A stretch of DNA of 61,454 bases from a virus: IMG/VR virus record IMGVR_UViG_3300020595_003118, positions 1-61,454 of that record; one strand, written 5' to 3'. The position numbers and the translations under genes were made by a program. The first letter of the stretch is position 1. Every line of letters starts with the position of its first letter. The notes beneath the pieces are model-generated. The model saw only the letters and a list, made by a program, of their open reading frames with translations. It had not been told where the DNA came from and did not search any database. Of this stretch, positions 49,101 to 57,778 are shown piece by piece.

Positions 49101-51908
49101 ATTTCTTGCCTGCTCGGCTAAACTTGGCTGTATTATTGCTGGTGGACCAGCGACTTCAGGGACAAGCCTTGTTTTTCCCTTTAAGTCCGTTTGTCCAGTA
49201 AAAGTAAATCTGCTATTTCTAAGGTCCCCAGTAAATCCAGTTGATCCAGGATTATAAATTGGATCACCTACTGGTCTAAATTTCCCTTTATCATTTTTAA
49301 CAAAAGGTTTTTGTGTCGGAGATACTCTAGTCCTTTCATCAGCACCGCTTGGTGGTGTTTTTGGTGTATCTCTACCAAAACCTCTAGTAGCCTGTTGTGC
49401 AGCCATAGAAGTTTGTTCAGCAGCAGCCTGTCTCAATAGTGTTGGAATTTTAAAGCCTTGACCAGAGGCTAAACCAGCTTCAATTCTTGAAATTTGTCTT
49501 GGAGTTAAAGGCTGTCCTGCTCTCAGCCTTCTTTCCATTTGTTTAATTTCTGTATCGCCTAAGTTGACCCTGCCTGAGGATTGACCAAAAGGAAAAGGAT
49601 CGGTTACATCAAGATTGACCCTGCCTTCTGCAAAATTAGGTATATAGGTAGCTCCCCCAGCTCTAACCCTTCTTATATCAGAGAGTTTTATATTTTTAGT
49701 TACTTGTTCGCCACCCTGCATACCTCTAAGAGTAACCATCTGATTCTCCCTTTGGTATTGCTTCCAGCTAGAATACCCCTTAGGAGGCGGCTTTCCAGCC
49801 TTAGATGACTGAGCAACCATAGATGAATGCTGAACCCCTGAAAGCTGTCTAACTGAGTCATATTTCTTACTGTAGTAGCTTACAGACTGAAACTTGGTGT
49901 TACCCATCAGAAGCTTGCTAATGCCATCCCTAGAGGCCTTGTAGGTCAATCCCTTAACCATAGGGATCTTACCTCTGGCAAAGTTTCCACCCATAGAGCT
50001 AATAGCAGAAGATCCTGCCATATCTCTATTCAATACAATGTCGCCATTTTTATTAGGTATTAAAATCTCATCACTATTCAATACGGCTGGCCCAATCTTG
50101 CCCTTTCCATAATTGAATGAATTTACTACTTTTACTTGCGCGTTTGAACTAGCTCCACCAACGCCATTACTGATCGCCCTTTTTTCATTTTCTATTGCTC
50201 CCCCCAAAGTTCCTCCAGCAAAACCTTTTGCTCTTCCTCCTTTCCTACTTACGTCTCCAGTAAAAACAGATCCACCAAGAGATACACCCTGTCTCGACAA
50301 GCTTTGCGCAGTTCTAATCGAACTAGCTTCTAAGGCTTTTTGCGCAGCAAGTTGTTTAGTCAGCAAGCCTAATATAATTTGTTCTTTTTGTGCCTGCGAA
50401 GTTGCTAATTCTAGTTGTTTTAACTCGGAAGAGGTAGCTTGAGCTAACAAGCTTTGAATAACTCTCTGATTTGCTATTCGTTTTTCTGAAACTTTGTTTA
50501 TACCACTGAGTTGAAGCAAACTTGCGCCACCCTGAGTGAATACATTTTTTAAAGTATTGGCAATAATTGCCAAGCCAGTTACAAATGCAGGACCAGTCAA
50601 GACTTTCACAAACCCTTCAGCAAGTGGCGCTAAAAGCTTAAGATCATTAGCTAGTAAAATTACGTCCTTGGTAATATTCGCCAAAAAGGACCCACCTCCA
50701 ATATCATTGCCTTGAAGAGCTTCTAGCAATACATTTATATCCGTTACAATAGACTTGAAGAAGTCTTGAAGCCCAGCCTTTCCAAGGCCTGCAAAAATTT
50801 GACCTATATTGTTAGATATTTGATTACTAATACCCTCAATAGTTTGATTGTAAGCTAAGTTGGCTATAATAGCTTCATTAGTTGCCTTAGTCGCAGCGTC
50901 TGTCGCTCCTCCAGCAATACTTTGTTGGGATGCTAAATCTCTAAATAGGGCCGACAATTTTGAAACCTGGAACTGGCCAGCAACAACTGTAGATATTTGA
51001 GTGGCAAGACTTCTTTCCCCGTCCTTTTGAGCTTGACTAATGGCTACAGATGCTGCTACTAAGTTATCAAAGGTCGAGGCACTTTCATCAACAGCGACCC
51101 CAAGTTCTTTCAACTGTGCAATTCTAGTAGGTAAATTAAGTCTAGTTAAAGCAGTCTTCAGACCTTGACCAATAGTAGCGCCACCCAAACCAGTTCTTTG
51201 TTTTATCGCAGTAATGAAACCCAGCAATTCTTCAAACGATATGCCAGCATCCTGAGCAACGGATGCCGATCTAGAAACCGCATCAATTAGATCTGTAGAA
51301 GAAACCGCAAAAGCAGTTTCAACTGCTCTTAACTTATTTATGACTTCAGTAGTCGTTATAGCAGAGGATGCAAAACCATTAACAACCGCAGTTAAACCAG
51401 AAATTGCTTTTTCTGTGTTTAAAGTTGTTAGTCGAGTTAATATCAGAGCGTCACTTGTTCTCTTTAGAGTTTGCTCTACGCTCAAGCCCTGTCTGGCAAA
51501 TTCCTGTGCAGTTTCAGCTACTCTTTGAAATCCCTGACCAGTATTCTTAGCAACCTTAAACAGCTCGTCACCAAACTTCGATATCGTATCGCTACTTCTT
51601 CCGAAGATGGAGTTAATAGCATTCAAGCTACTTTCCACCTGTACTACGGTGGTAGCCAATTCTAGGAAGGCTCTTCTTACCCCTTCAATGACGGCCACAG
51701 AAGCACCGAAAGCGATGACACGGGCATTAGAAGCTTCAAGTGATTTAGTAAACTCATTTGCCTTGCCTGTAATTCTGCCTAAAGCCTGCTCACTTCGCTT
51801 TGTGTCAATTATAACTTTACGTTTTTCAAGACCACGCAACTGAGCATTAAACTCTCTTGTGTTTGAGAGTTTTACTTCCGCTAATATTTCTAAATCAGAT
51901 CTAGCCAT
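46140..51908 (-). CDS. Tape measure protein
   Basis: 1,922 residues. The largest gene, at the usual place after the tail tube. The first 400 residues show the TP901-type core: KANEFTKSLEASNARVIAFGASVAVIEGVRR, FGDELFKVAKNTGQGFQRVAETAQEFARQGLS and GISFEELLGFITAIKQRTGLGGATIGQGLK. Hydrophobic or glycine-zipper stretches follow (about 430-450, and about 1,120-1,185 with GGALGGAATGASVGAF), likely membrane-interacting on DNA ejection. The rest is helical and coiled-coil rich. Its length would suggest a tail of roughly 290 nm at 1.5 Å per residue, a rule of thumb. Preceded by a terminator and GTGTAATA. Confidence 0.95.
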   Translation of the reverse strand: MARSDLEILAEVKLSNTREFNAQLRGLEKRKVIIDTKRSEQALGRITGKANEFTKSLEASNARVIAFGASVAVIEGVRRAFLELATTVVQVESSLNAINSIFGRSSDTISKFGDELFKVAKNTGQGFQRVAETAQEFARQGLSVEQTLKRTSDALILTRLTTLNTEKAISGLTAVVNGFASSAITTTEVINKLRAVETAFAVSSTDLIDAVSRSASVAQDAGISFEELLGFITAIKQRTGLGGATIGQGLKTALTRLNLPTRIAQLKELGVAVDESASTFDNLVAASVAISQAQKDGERSLATQISTVVAGQFQVSKLSALFRDLASQQSIAGGATDAATKATNEAIIANLAYNQTIEGISNQISNNIGQIFAGLGKAGLQDFFKSIVTDINVLLEALQGNDIGGGSFLANITKDVILLANDLKLLAPLAEGFVKVLTGPAFVTGLAIIANTLKNVFTQGGASLLQLSGINKVSEKRIANQRVIQSLLAQATSSELKQLELATSQAQKEQIILGLLTKQLAAQKALEASSIRTAQSLSRQGVSLGGSVFTGDVSRKGGRAKGFAGGTLGGAIENEKRAISNGVGGASSNAQVKVVNSFNYGKGKIGPAVLNSDEILIPNKNGDIVLNRDMAGSSAISSMGGNFARGKIPMVKGLTYKASRDGISKLLMGNTKFQSVSYYSKKYDSVRQLSGVQHSSMVAQSSKAGKPPPKGYSSWKQYQRENQMVTLRGMQGGEQVTKNIKLSDIRRVRAGGATYIPNFAEGRVNLDVTDPFPFGQSSGRVNLGDTEIKQMERRLRAGQPLTPRQISRIEAGLASGQGFKIPTLLRQAAAEQTSMAAQQATRGFGRDTPKTPPSGADERTRVSPTQKPFVKNDKGKFRPVGDPIYNPGSTGFTGDLRNSRFTFTGQTDLKGKTRLVPEVAGPPAIIQPSLAEQARNAPKNFSKELKEYNYKDFKKQFAAGAVPSGFRGDAAPFAEFKRRLRLELIEAELKKESKSQGKSLSFEELNRSKEGRELANKIKNAGLVNFKQIEKGTRNAVQQSLLADAQTQLEKSGTGRFGFDSGLEKKAKGILNSSTGKKLTPESRAKFNESVQSRKIARGQRLQGAGFGLSFAGALAAPVIGQGIAKVSGNERAGSIASGALGGAATGASVGAFSGNPLGIAIGAGVGGLLGGVSAALSTATDDASKYSKSLGEQQDFYKKNIASAQAYVNAQFRLNDAFESGTASGKQIAALFSDIQRTFNDFQNDPNLGKSERGRKLKQDFVTATPEERRGILDELQREGQSKIRTASTQKAFDDFATKSKDRRATIEKETETIRGVGQFAFGAPITRVTNQDQLDLSKITEDEVSLFIGGLLADIDLDNVDFSTLEKSGSNLQRLIALGLEKETAKAFALQFDTNKLLSNLFKKVIGDGSIKTNIIEQQAAAAITDANFKVAGANRDSDAASSNLFQAQAGQSAADRITQRGEVSRASNLAQNKLEFLSRQGFDQTRKKQDLQISNLKTALTDGLKDLNLGASGGVQSAFKDRLSTFTPEQRAEVSPILERVANEGASISDINSLIGKTDDKDLKQELAKLAIELAGNRDALVANTNQSLADTVALNQQAENQRVAQAALNDLGSKTGGQNLSQLFGEDRAANSLTEEIRTGMRKTFLGLGQYGGDNGANPVREVLADKNSPEAQALKGAADVIREQFNLVTRSKAEGGQLTDEQSKRARSIFERELSKGDRTPEGLADLPGRLERVFDRLSDQGVRLDLDELVKIETNTGEEIGGFEVINQGLGDIVESLREVSPTLGSLLSKVTPTEGRLPGAPPVVEGGNESATAADSAANVLAALKIQEAEAVINRDAIATLVEKLNANTLTQQQFIEASNNLSQKIAEGVIKTTDVVTNIDIKLPEGSIARLGSVEEAVEEFRRNLESIVDTISE

Positions 51909-51918
51909 GCCTATATAC

Positions 51919-51926
51919 TATTACAC
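51919..51926 (-). promoter_or_regulatory. Candidate late promoter element GTGTAATA
   Basis: Minus strand TAGTGTAATAGTATATAGGC before the ATG at 51908, directly after the terminator's T-run. A terminator followed at once by a new promoter separates tail tube and tape measure expression. Confidence 0.65.
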
Positions 51927-51927
51927 T

Positions 51928-51968
51928 AAAAAAAAGCCCACTGATAAAAAAATCAATGGGCTTTGTTT
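51928..51968 (-). terminator. Intrinsic terminator after the tail-tube gene
   Basis: Minus strand GCCCATTGAT, a T-rich loop, ATCAGTGGGC, then TTTTTTTT. One G-U pair in a 10-bp stem. It would cut the highly expressed tube transcript from the tape measure. Confidence 0.92.
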
Positions 51969-51988
51969 TTTAAATGAATATTTAAAAT

Positions 51989-53218
51989 TTATGAACGACC
52001 TGCGTATCTCGCAGCAAGTTCTGCTGTTGTGACGGCTCCACTGAAGAATATGCCTTTTCCAGTTTCATCAACAGTACCAAGTGGGACTTGGAATGTTACA
52101 GAACCGTTTCTTGCAGATCCGATATCAAGAGATGTATTTTCCGATTCGAAGGTAGCACCTCTAACAAAAATAGCGAATTGATCTGTATCTACCGAATTAC
52201 CAGTACTTCCAGCAGTTACAATACTAAAGTCAAACTCAGTGTTCGATGTGCCGTTGAATAGATCAACAAGAGAACCTGTTGACATATCAGTGACATTAAA
52301 ATCGAAGCTTACTGTTCCATCGATTGGTGTTTGCAATGGGCGAGCAAAAACGAATTGACTTCCTAGTCTTTCAAGGTTGTCACGAGCAACTGGAATGCTA
52401 ACGGAAAACGAATTGATATTCGATTCTGTAATGTTAACACCCATGTTACCCGAAAGAGCATTGATGTTAAGTTTAATTCCACCTTGTTTGATGACCGCTG
52501 GCATTGTAGAACCTGCACCAGCAAAAGCTCCAGTGGAGTCTTGTGAGATTGCAGGAATATCATATTGCCACCCAGTAACCTTGTCTCCATTTTCTGGGAA
52601 AATTGCTGGAGAAATGTTGCCAGTACTATTAGAATTAACTACGTAATTAGAACCTTCAACAGAAACTGTAGATTCCATGAACCCACCAACACTTGCGCTA
52701 ACTTCATAATTAGTTATGAAGCCATTCGACAAGCAAACTACAAAGTCCTCTGAATCGGCAGAGGTATCTCCATAAACGGACTTACCTTCTGGGACGAATT
52801 GTGCGAAATAGTTCTTGGAATCATTTGTAGAATCAAAGAATCCAGACAAGCAATTTCTCAAGCCACTTACATTTCCAGCAATAGTGGAAGTTTCAAGGGA
52901 CACTGGAAATCCAAGAATAGCTTCGTTCAATCCATTATTAGTGAAATAAGTGAAATCGAAGGTTGGGGTAGGTGCAGAAGTAGCTAATTTGGCAAGAGTG
53001 GTAGCTTGTCCAAATTGATTAATGTTCTGAAGAGGGTTGTCGAAAGAGTCGGAGAACGACTGTACTCTGAATAGTGGTCTGATTTGGTTATCACCGCTTG
53101 ATCCACTTAATAGATTGGTGTAACCGTAAAGACCATCTGCAAAGTGTCTGCCAGTTGCTGGCGAAGGGCCTACAAATAGGCCAGCACTTTCATATCTTGT
53201 TTGAATTCTTTTTGCCAT
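51989..53218 (-). CDS. Major tail (tube) protein
   Basis: 409 residues, MAKRIQTRYESAGLFVGPSPATGRHF. It is beta-rich with Gly/Ser turns (TFDFTYFTNNGLNEAILGFPV, YEVSASVGGFMESTVSVEGSNYVV, GTVSFDFNVTDMSTGSLVDLF, GSVTFQVPLGTVDETGKGIFFSGAV), the pattern of a tail-tube subunit with an extra domain. It lies directly before the tape measure and has its own terminator, as expected for a protein made in many copies. An upstream leader of about 50 nt has TGTATTA but no exact late element. It contains copy 2 of the 23-bp repeat. Confidence 0.8.
   Translation of the reverse strand: MAKRIQTRYESAGLFVGPSPATGRHFADGLYGYTNLLSGSSGDNQIRPLFRVQSFSDSFDNPLQNINQFGQATTLAKLATSAPTPTFDFTYFTNNGLNEAILGFPVSLETSTIAGNVSGLRNCLSGFFDSTNDSKNYFAQFVPEGKSVYGDTSADSEDFVVCLSNGFITNYEVSASVGGFMESTVSVEGSNYVVNSNSTGNISPAIFPENGDKVTGWQYDIPAISQDSTGAFAGAGSTMPAVIKQGGIKLNINALSGNMGVNITESNINSFSVSIPVARDNLERLGSQFVFARPLQTPIDGTVSFDFNVTDMSTGSLVDLFNGTSNTEFDFSIVTAGSTGNSVDTDQFAIFVRGATFESENTSLDIGSARNGSVTFQVPLGTVDETGKGIFFSGAVTTAELAARYAGRS
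52141..52163 (-). repeat. 23-bp repeat, copy 2 (in the tail-tube gene)
   Basis: Exact copy of 36631-36653. Here it encodes RGATFES, in a different frame. Immediate flanks show similar T-rich sequence with an indel, but no wider homology. Confidence 0.95.
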
Positions 53219-53274
53219 AGTTTTAAAAAAGTTGGGTTATAATAGTTAATACATTTTATTTGCGAAATTGTGAA

Positions 53275-54111
53275 TCATTTTCTTGGGAACCTATAAGCTA
53301 TAATCGAAAATTCTGCATAGCCTATATTAAACTCTGAAAATTCATTATCTACACTATTTGTAGAGTTTATAGTCACCTTATCAATATAAGCTTTTTCATA
53401 CCCACCGCTAAATGCTGCGTTGATATCATTGTAGCTATATTCTGGATCTTTTAAGTCACCCTTAAAGTCCCAAGGTATTTTTTCAAAGTCTCCTACCGAA
53501 AAGTAATTTTCCCTCAAATCTCTAAATATAGATAAAGCTCCATCCAAATCATAGTAATTATCAGTTAAAACTAAAGTCTGTAAGTTATAAGTTACTTCAT
53601 CTAGGCCACCAAATGCGAGAGGCTCGCTAGAGCTATTTTTAGAACTGACTATAATGCATGGGGCATTTATTCTCAAATTATTAGATCCAGTTAAAAAGTT
53701 CAACGGGTCCTTGGACCTAAAAGCTTCTCTCAATAAAACCTGAGTTTCATTTTCTGGTTTAAAGTATACGTTAAAGTCCTTGTATGCGAATGCTCCCGAC
53801 ACTGGAGAGTCTCCAAAGTCTTCATGATAAGCGCCACCATTTAAAAAGTCTATAGACAATCCACTAGTACCTCTATTCACCTCTTCGCCATTTACATAAA
53901 CTCCACTTGGGATTATAGCACCAGTAATTGAGTGATCATAAACCCACTGACCATAAGGACTATTTGAAAAGGTTAGTCCATTAATATTATTTTGATCGTT
54001 TGGGTAAAAAATTCCAGTAGTATTAGTAAAAGCCTGCCCCTTCTCTAAGAGCCTGTTTTCTAGATATAGAGTAAAATAAGACCCTAGCTTATGATCGTAT
54101 TGCGGTATCAT
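53275..54111 (-). CDS. Connector or tail-completion protein
   Basis: 278 residues, MIPQYDHKLGSYFTLYLENRLL. Beta-rich: QWVYDHSITGAIIPSGVYVNG, FAYKDFNVYFKPENETQVLLR, ITFSEFNIGYAEFSIIAYRFP-like strands near the end. It lies between the connector genes and the tail tube and overlaps the 188-residue gene by 4 nt. This is the position of the tail terminator/completion protein in siphophages, but its length exceeds the usual 130-200 residues. Function inferred from position only. Confidence 0.6.
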   Translation of the reverse strand: MIPQYDHKLGSYFTLYLENRLLEKGQAFTNTTGIFYPNDQNNINGLTFSNSPYGQWVYDHSITGAIIPSGVYVNGEEVNRGTSGLSIDFLNGGAYHEDFGDSPVSGAFAYKDFNVYFKPENETQVLLREAFRSKDPLNFLTGSNNLRINAPCIIVSSKNSSSEPLAFGGLDEVTYNLQTLVLTDNYYDLDGALSIFRDLRENYFSVGDFEKIPWDFKGDLKDPEYSYNDINAAFSGGYEKAYIDKVTINSTNSVDNEFSEFNIGYAEFSIIAYRFPRK

Positions 54112-54674
54112 CTATTCCCCCCTCTAAGTTTTGTTTCAAAAATATCTCTTAATCTGTCTAGATACGAACTATCTCTTGGCTCACTCTCCCTGTTTATTGA
54201 GTTTTTAATCTGATAACCAAGCTCAGACCTACCAGCACCTGGCTTAAATAAGAATTTTTCAATACTTCCTAGCCCCTCCTGCAACGCTTGCACCCAAGTC
54301 TTTGCAGTCCACGGTAGACTCAATCGATCATCATTATAAATTTCTGGCCTTGATGGATATTGTATTTGAAACTTGTAAAATGCTCTATTTTTATCTCTAG
54401 TAGTGCTAGGCCTAGTATTCAGTTGAATTTTTTCTTCGAAAGATTCTTTTATATCTTGCACTGGATTTTGTGATGGCTCTAAGCCGAAGTAACCTCTTGT
54501 TTTATCATCAGACTGAACCATTTGTGACGACCTATCAGAGCCAACCTCCGACAAAAACTGCCTCTTAGATCTTTTGAAATCGGCAGACATTTTTTTTATT
54601 GCGCTAGACCTAGCCTTTCTTCCAGTTAAGGCTTTCGTAATTTTCTTATTTATCTGTGCCTTGAAGATTGCCAT
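54108..54674 (-). CDS. Basic neck-region protein
   Basis: 188 residues, N-terminally basic (MAIFKAQINKKITKALTGRKARSSAIKKMSADFKRSKRQFL). The second half is mixed (KFQIQYPSRPEIYNDDRLSLPWTAKTWVQALQEGL). Resembles in size and position an HK97 gp10-type neck protein, with one TAATG and one 4-nt overlap binding it to its neighbours. No sequence motif confirms it. Confidence 0.6.
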   Translation of the reverse strand: MAIFKAQINKKITKALTGRKARSSAIKKMSADFKRSKRQFLSEVGSDRSSQMVQSDDKTRGYFGLEPSQNPVQDIKESFEEKIQLNTRPSTTRDKNRAFYKFQIQYPSRPEIYNDDRLSLPWTAKTWVQALQEGLGSIEKFLFKPGAGRSELGYQIKNSINRESEPRDSSYLDRLRDIFETKLRGGNR

Positions 54675-55117
54675 TAGTTAATTTTCTCTAGGAAGTAAGT
54701 GTAGAAGTTATTTTGCAGTAAGCCGTGTCTTCTTGGTTCTGAAATTAAATCATAAAACTCTTCATCCCAATAAACGTCCTTTGAGTCTTCTAAAAAATCT
54801 CTTCCCGTTATATCAGTTACTAGCTTAATTCTAGGGCTTGCTGCAACACTACCCTGATTTCCGTCTATTGGCTTAAATTCAGTACCTCTGTCTAGATAAT
54901 ATGCCCTAGCCAAAAACATTCCACTGGTTTGAGTTTCAACAGTTTTACTATTCTCAATGCTATTTTGATAATAAGAGTTATGAGCGCTACTCTCACTAAT
55001 AACAGTAGTAGTACCTTTTTTGATAGCAAATAATTTGTTTTTACTAGCAAAAAAATTATGCAAACTCATCATTCCATCATTAACACTATCTTGCTGACTG
55101 TCGGTCAATACTATCAT
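54674..55117 (-). CDS. Head-closure-like protein
   Basis: 147 residues. Starts MIVLTDSQQDSVNDGMMSLHNFF. Contains FAIKKGTTTVISESSAHNSYYQNS and a C-terminal SEPRRHGLLQNNFYTYFLEKIN. Second connector gene after the adaptor, with a TAATG overlap; the order (adaptor, closure, neck, completion, tube) is the standard siphophage arrangement. Assignment is by position, not motif. Confidence 0.6.
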   Translation of the reverse strand: MIVLTDSQQDSVNDGMMSLHNFFASKNKLFAIKKGTTTVISESSAHNSYYQNSIENSKTVETQTSGMFLARAYYLDRGTEFKPIDGNQGSVAASPRIKLVTDITGRDFLEDSKDVYWDEEFYDLISEPRRHGLLQNNFYTYFLEKIN

Positions 55118-55572
55118 TAATACTTGAAGCCAGTTAAATTCTCTTGAGGGTCTCTTGGTCCAGACCTATTATGTTTATATAGATTTACTAAATCCGTAGA
55201 CCTGCTATCCATATCTCTAGCAATTTTATATATCTCCACAGAGGAATCCTTACTCTTTTCAAAAGTAACTGAACTTTCGTCATCCTTTATAGAGACAATG
55301 TTTCCGCCACTAGAGCTTTTTATTAAGATATCCCTAGATAGATTTGTATAATACTCAACATAGTATAGAGACTTTAAGATGTCTTTTTCGTCTTGATGTA
55401 ATAGAGGTGCATATTCTCCAGAATTTAAACTGTAGTTAGTAGAAATCTTATTGTTTAATTTCCCGACGTTGTATTCTAGCCAAAGGTTTATTCTATTTTG
55501 ACTTGGTTCGCTAGGGAAATTTAACTCTTGATGAAGCTCATAAGCAACTCCTGTTAATTGGTACGTAGACAT
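55117..55572 (-). CDS. Head-tail adaptor-like protein
   Basis: 151 residues, MSTYQLTGVAYELHQELNFPSEPS… with the helix-rich N-terminal half (NRINLWLEYNVGKLNNKIS, DEKDILKSLYYVEYYTNLSRDI) expected for a gp6/gp15-type adaptor that docks on the portal. A TGTAATA element lies just before its ATG, so the connector-tail tube genes (55572 down to 51989) form one transcription unit. Assignment by position and helix pattern. Confidence 0.65.
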   Translation of the reverse strand: MSTYQLTGVAYELHQELNFPSEPSQNRINLWLEYNVGKLNNKISTNYSLNSGEYAPLLHQDEKDILKSLYYVEYYTNLSRDILIKSSSGGNIVSIKDDESSVTFEKSKDSSVEIYKIARDMDSRSTDLVNLYKHNRSGPRDPQENLTGFKY

Positions 55573-55578
55573 AACTAT

Positions 55579-55585
55579 TATTACA
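55579..55585 (-). promoter_or_regulatory. Candidate late promoter element TGTAATA
   Basis: Minus strand AACTGTAATAATAGTT, then the ATG at 55572; 13 nt from the T to the ATG. TTTTTTAAC upstream has no -35 box. Confidence 0.55.
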
Positions 55586-55607
55586 GTTAAAAAACCCTAC
55601 AAAGAAA

Positions 55608-55931
55608 TTAAATCCCCTTCTTCAGAACTTCATCTAGCTTCTTTTGTTTGGTCTTAGTCAGCTTTTTTGATAAATCTTGATTCATCAATTGGCCAGTAGA
55701 TTTTCTGAATGCAGCCAAGCATTTTTTTTCAAAAGTTTCTCTACCTTTCAAGGATCTGTTTGGCTTAATACCAAATTCTTCTAAACCATGCCTATATAGT
55801 TTTTCCATAGGCATCTTACTAATAAGAATTTTATAATCCAAAAACTGAGAAACACCTGCTACTGACTTTTTATTACCCAAAGCGCTTACCAAAGTATCAC
55901 TGCCATTAATTTTTCCATTAATTTTTTCCAT
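55608..55931 (-). CDS. Small lysine-rich protein between capsid and connector genes
   Basis: 107 residues from the ATG at 55931 (MEKINGKINGSDTLVSALG); the frame is open far upstream but only as a shadow of the capsid gene. Very basic (SKKLTKTKQKKLDEVLKKGI, SLKGRETFEKKCLAAFRKS), helical. TGTATATAATAATATGG lies directly before it, and a terminator 50 nt upstream ends the capsid transcript. Could be a capsid cement, DNA-binding or neck factor. No family recognised. Confidence 0.7.
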   Translation of the reverse strand: MEKINGKINGSDTLVSALGNKKSVAGVSQFLDYKILISKMPMEKLYRHGLEEFGIKPNRSLKGRETFEKKCLAAFRKSTGQLMNQDLSKKLTKTKQKKLDEVLKKGI

Positions 55932-55983
55932 ATTATTATATACAGGTGTAGCGTCCTTTTGGGAAAATTCTAAACTTAGGCAC

Positions 55984-56012
55984 AAAAAAATCCCGCCATT
56001 TCTGACGGGATT
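55984..56012 (-). terminator. Intrinsic terminator after the major capsid gene
   Basis: Minus strand AATCCCG, loop TCAGAAATGG, CGGGATT, then TTTTTG. It lies about 20 nt after the capsid stop codon. Confidence 0.92.
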
Positions 56013-56031
56013 AGTTTTGATTTTATTAGTT

Positions 56032-57171
56032 CTAGATCGCGATAGCGAAGAGGTTTCTTGGCTCAACGCTAAGATAACCTGCTTCAGTTGTTCCGTAGAA
56101 TCCAACCTTACCTTCTCTGGCAACAAACTGGTTGTCAGGAAGAGCATTGAATGTCGAACCACTTTCACTGTCGTTGATTTCAACCTTAACAAGACCGTTA
56201 ACATCAACAGATCTGTTGATACCAAGAACGATTTGCTCAGTAGCACCATTGAATTGTGCTGTACCAGTTCCTGCATTATCAGGATAAGCATTAGAACCTG
56301 CAAACGCATCGAAGATGGTATTGAAGTCTTGACCGACACCCATTTCAACCATTTGGATGATGTTGCAACCATACAGGGTTGGGATACCAGCAGCACCATA
56401 CACTTCGTTACGAAGCGAATCAGGAGCAGCAATGCCGTCCTCTGTGTTAGCAGGAGCGCCACCATCAGCAGCAACAGTATTCATTGGGTTATAAGCGATA
56501 GCGCGAATGTCTTCAACGATTTCAGGAGAAACTAGCAGATCAGTAATGCCACGAGCGCCCGAAGCGTTAGGAGTTCCGCCAAGAGCAGAAGTAACGATAC
56601 GAGAAGCAAGAGTTTCAAGTCGGTTCAAGTCGGCAAGAACGAATCTGCCAGCTTGGTGCGAACGAGTAACGTGATACTGATCGTTAGTTTGAACATTAGC
56701 AACCGAATCAAGGATTGGCTGGATGCCTTGGCGCTTCATCTTGAAGCGAACTTCGTTGATCATCTTGCGAATACCATTTTCAGCGTGTTGAATACGTCCA
56801 GCCTTAAGATACTTACGATACATTGCGATAGCAGCTGTAACTACGAAAGTAGTGAAGGGGATGTCATCAGCACCAGTCAATTGGCTGTATGCAAGATCGC
56901 CTGGTTGGCTAGAGAATGTTACACGAACATAGTCTGGCTTATCGACGTTATAAAAATCATCGAGAGGAATAGTGCGAGGCTCAAACTCTCCAACGGAAAT
57001 AGTATCATACAAAGAATCGATGATATTAGTTTCGTCAAGAACCTTTCTTGCAAGAGGGCCAACTAGGTTTGCGAAAACCTTCATTGCTTTTGCAGAAGTT
57101 TCCTCGTCACTCGAACCCATTGCCTTAATAAGGGCGATTTGTTCTGGTTTTTCTTTTAGTTTAATTTTCAT
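56032..57171 (-). CDS. Major capsid protein
   Basis: 379 residues. Features consistent with an HK97-fold capsid protein: a charged N-arm (MKIKLKEKPEQIALIKAMG), an alpha-helical spine (FTTFVVTAAIAMYRKYLKAGRIQHAENGIRKMINEVRFKMKRQ), RFVLADLNRLETLASRIV, and a P-domain/A-domain end with GITDLLVSPEIVEDIRAIAY, GAAGIPTLYGCNIIQM and a C-terminal EPRNLFAIAI. It is followed by a terminator, as expected of the most abundant transcript. Its place between the decoration and connector genes agrees. Identification rests on position, length and pattern. Confidence 0.87.
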   Translation of the reverse strand: MKIKLKEKPEQIALIKAMGSSDEETSAKAMKVFANLVGPLARKVLDETNIIDSLYDTISVGEFEPRTIPLDDFYNVDKPDYVRVTFSSQPGDLAYSQLTGADDIPFTTFVVTAAIAMYRKYLKAGRIQHAENGIRKMINEVRFKMKRQGIQPILDSVANVQTNDQYHVTRSHQAGRFVLADLNRLETLASRIVTSALGGTPNASGARGITDLLVSPEIVEDIRAIAYNPMNTVAADGGAPANTEDGIAAPDSLRNEVYGAAGIPTLYGCNIIQMVEMGVGQDFNTIFDAFAGSNAYPDNAGTGTAQFNGATEQIVLGINRSVDVNGLVKVEINDSESGSTFNALPDNQFVAREGKVGFYGTTEAGYLSVEPRNLFAIAI

Positions 57172-57190
57172 TTTAGTAATAACTTATATT

Positions 57191-57778
57191 TTAGAGTGAC
57201 AGTTGGATGAGAACATCAGACTGACGAGTGCCAGTGCTTGAGATAACTTTTCCGATTTGAAGAGCAGCGGCAGGAACAGCGCCTGTAACAACAACAGATG
57301 TATCAACAAGAGCAAATGTGCCAGCAGCTCCAGCCTTAAGACCAGAACCAGGAGCAGGAGTACCACCATTGACTTGATTTGCATCAATCCAAAATAGACC
57401 TTCTGTAGCAATTTGAACTGGCTTGCCAGAAGCAACGTAACCATTTTCGTCAGCCCAACGTTTGTTGAAGCCATCGACTTTATTCCCGTTAGCGTCTACA
57501 GTAGCAGTGCCTTCGAGGGTGATGCCAAGAACCTGAGCAGAAGTATCTCCTGCTGCGGCTTTAGCGACTGAATATGGAGCTACTTGCTGATTGCTGTAGA
57601 TACCATCATAGGAACCTCCTACTGGGGATGAGCTGTAATAAGTGTCACTGTCAGGATCGTACGAAGAAACCTTAACGAGATGACCAGCCTGACCAGTGAA
57701 GTCCGTGCGGAACTCAGAAACGATCTTATGAGGAGGAACGTTGCGAGTTGGTTTTAGGATTAGGTCTTTATATGCCAT
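57191..57778 (-). CDS. Capsid decoration or minor head protein
   Basis: 195 residues: MAYKDLILKPTRNVPPHKIV, then a Gly/Ala/Val-rich beta body (QVAPYSVAKAAAGDTSAQVLGITLEGTATV, AGAAGTFALVDTSVVVTGAVPAAALQIGKVIS). This composition matches capsid-decoration proteins (gpD-like) that occur between protease/scaffold and major capsid genes. It starts after an A-rich 23-nt leader without Shine-Dalgarno. Function inferred. Confidence 0.72.
   Translation of the reverse strand: MAYKDLILKPTRNVPPHKIVSEFRTDFTGQAGHLVKVSSYDPDSDTYYSSSPVGGSYDGIYSNQQVAPYSVAKAAAGDTSAQVLGITLEGTATVDANGNKVDGFNKRWADENGYVASGKPVQIATEGLFWIDANQVNGGTPAPGSGLKAGAAGTFALVDTSVVVTGAVPAAALQIGKVISSTGTRQSDVLIQLSL

Noticed and set aside
55932-56474. 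Upstream extension of the 107-residue frame through the capsid gene
   Set aside because: The amino acids before ATG 55931 are leucine/serine-rich low-complexity shadow of the capsid gene, and a terminator separates them.
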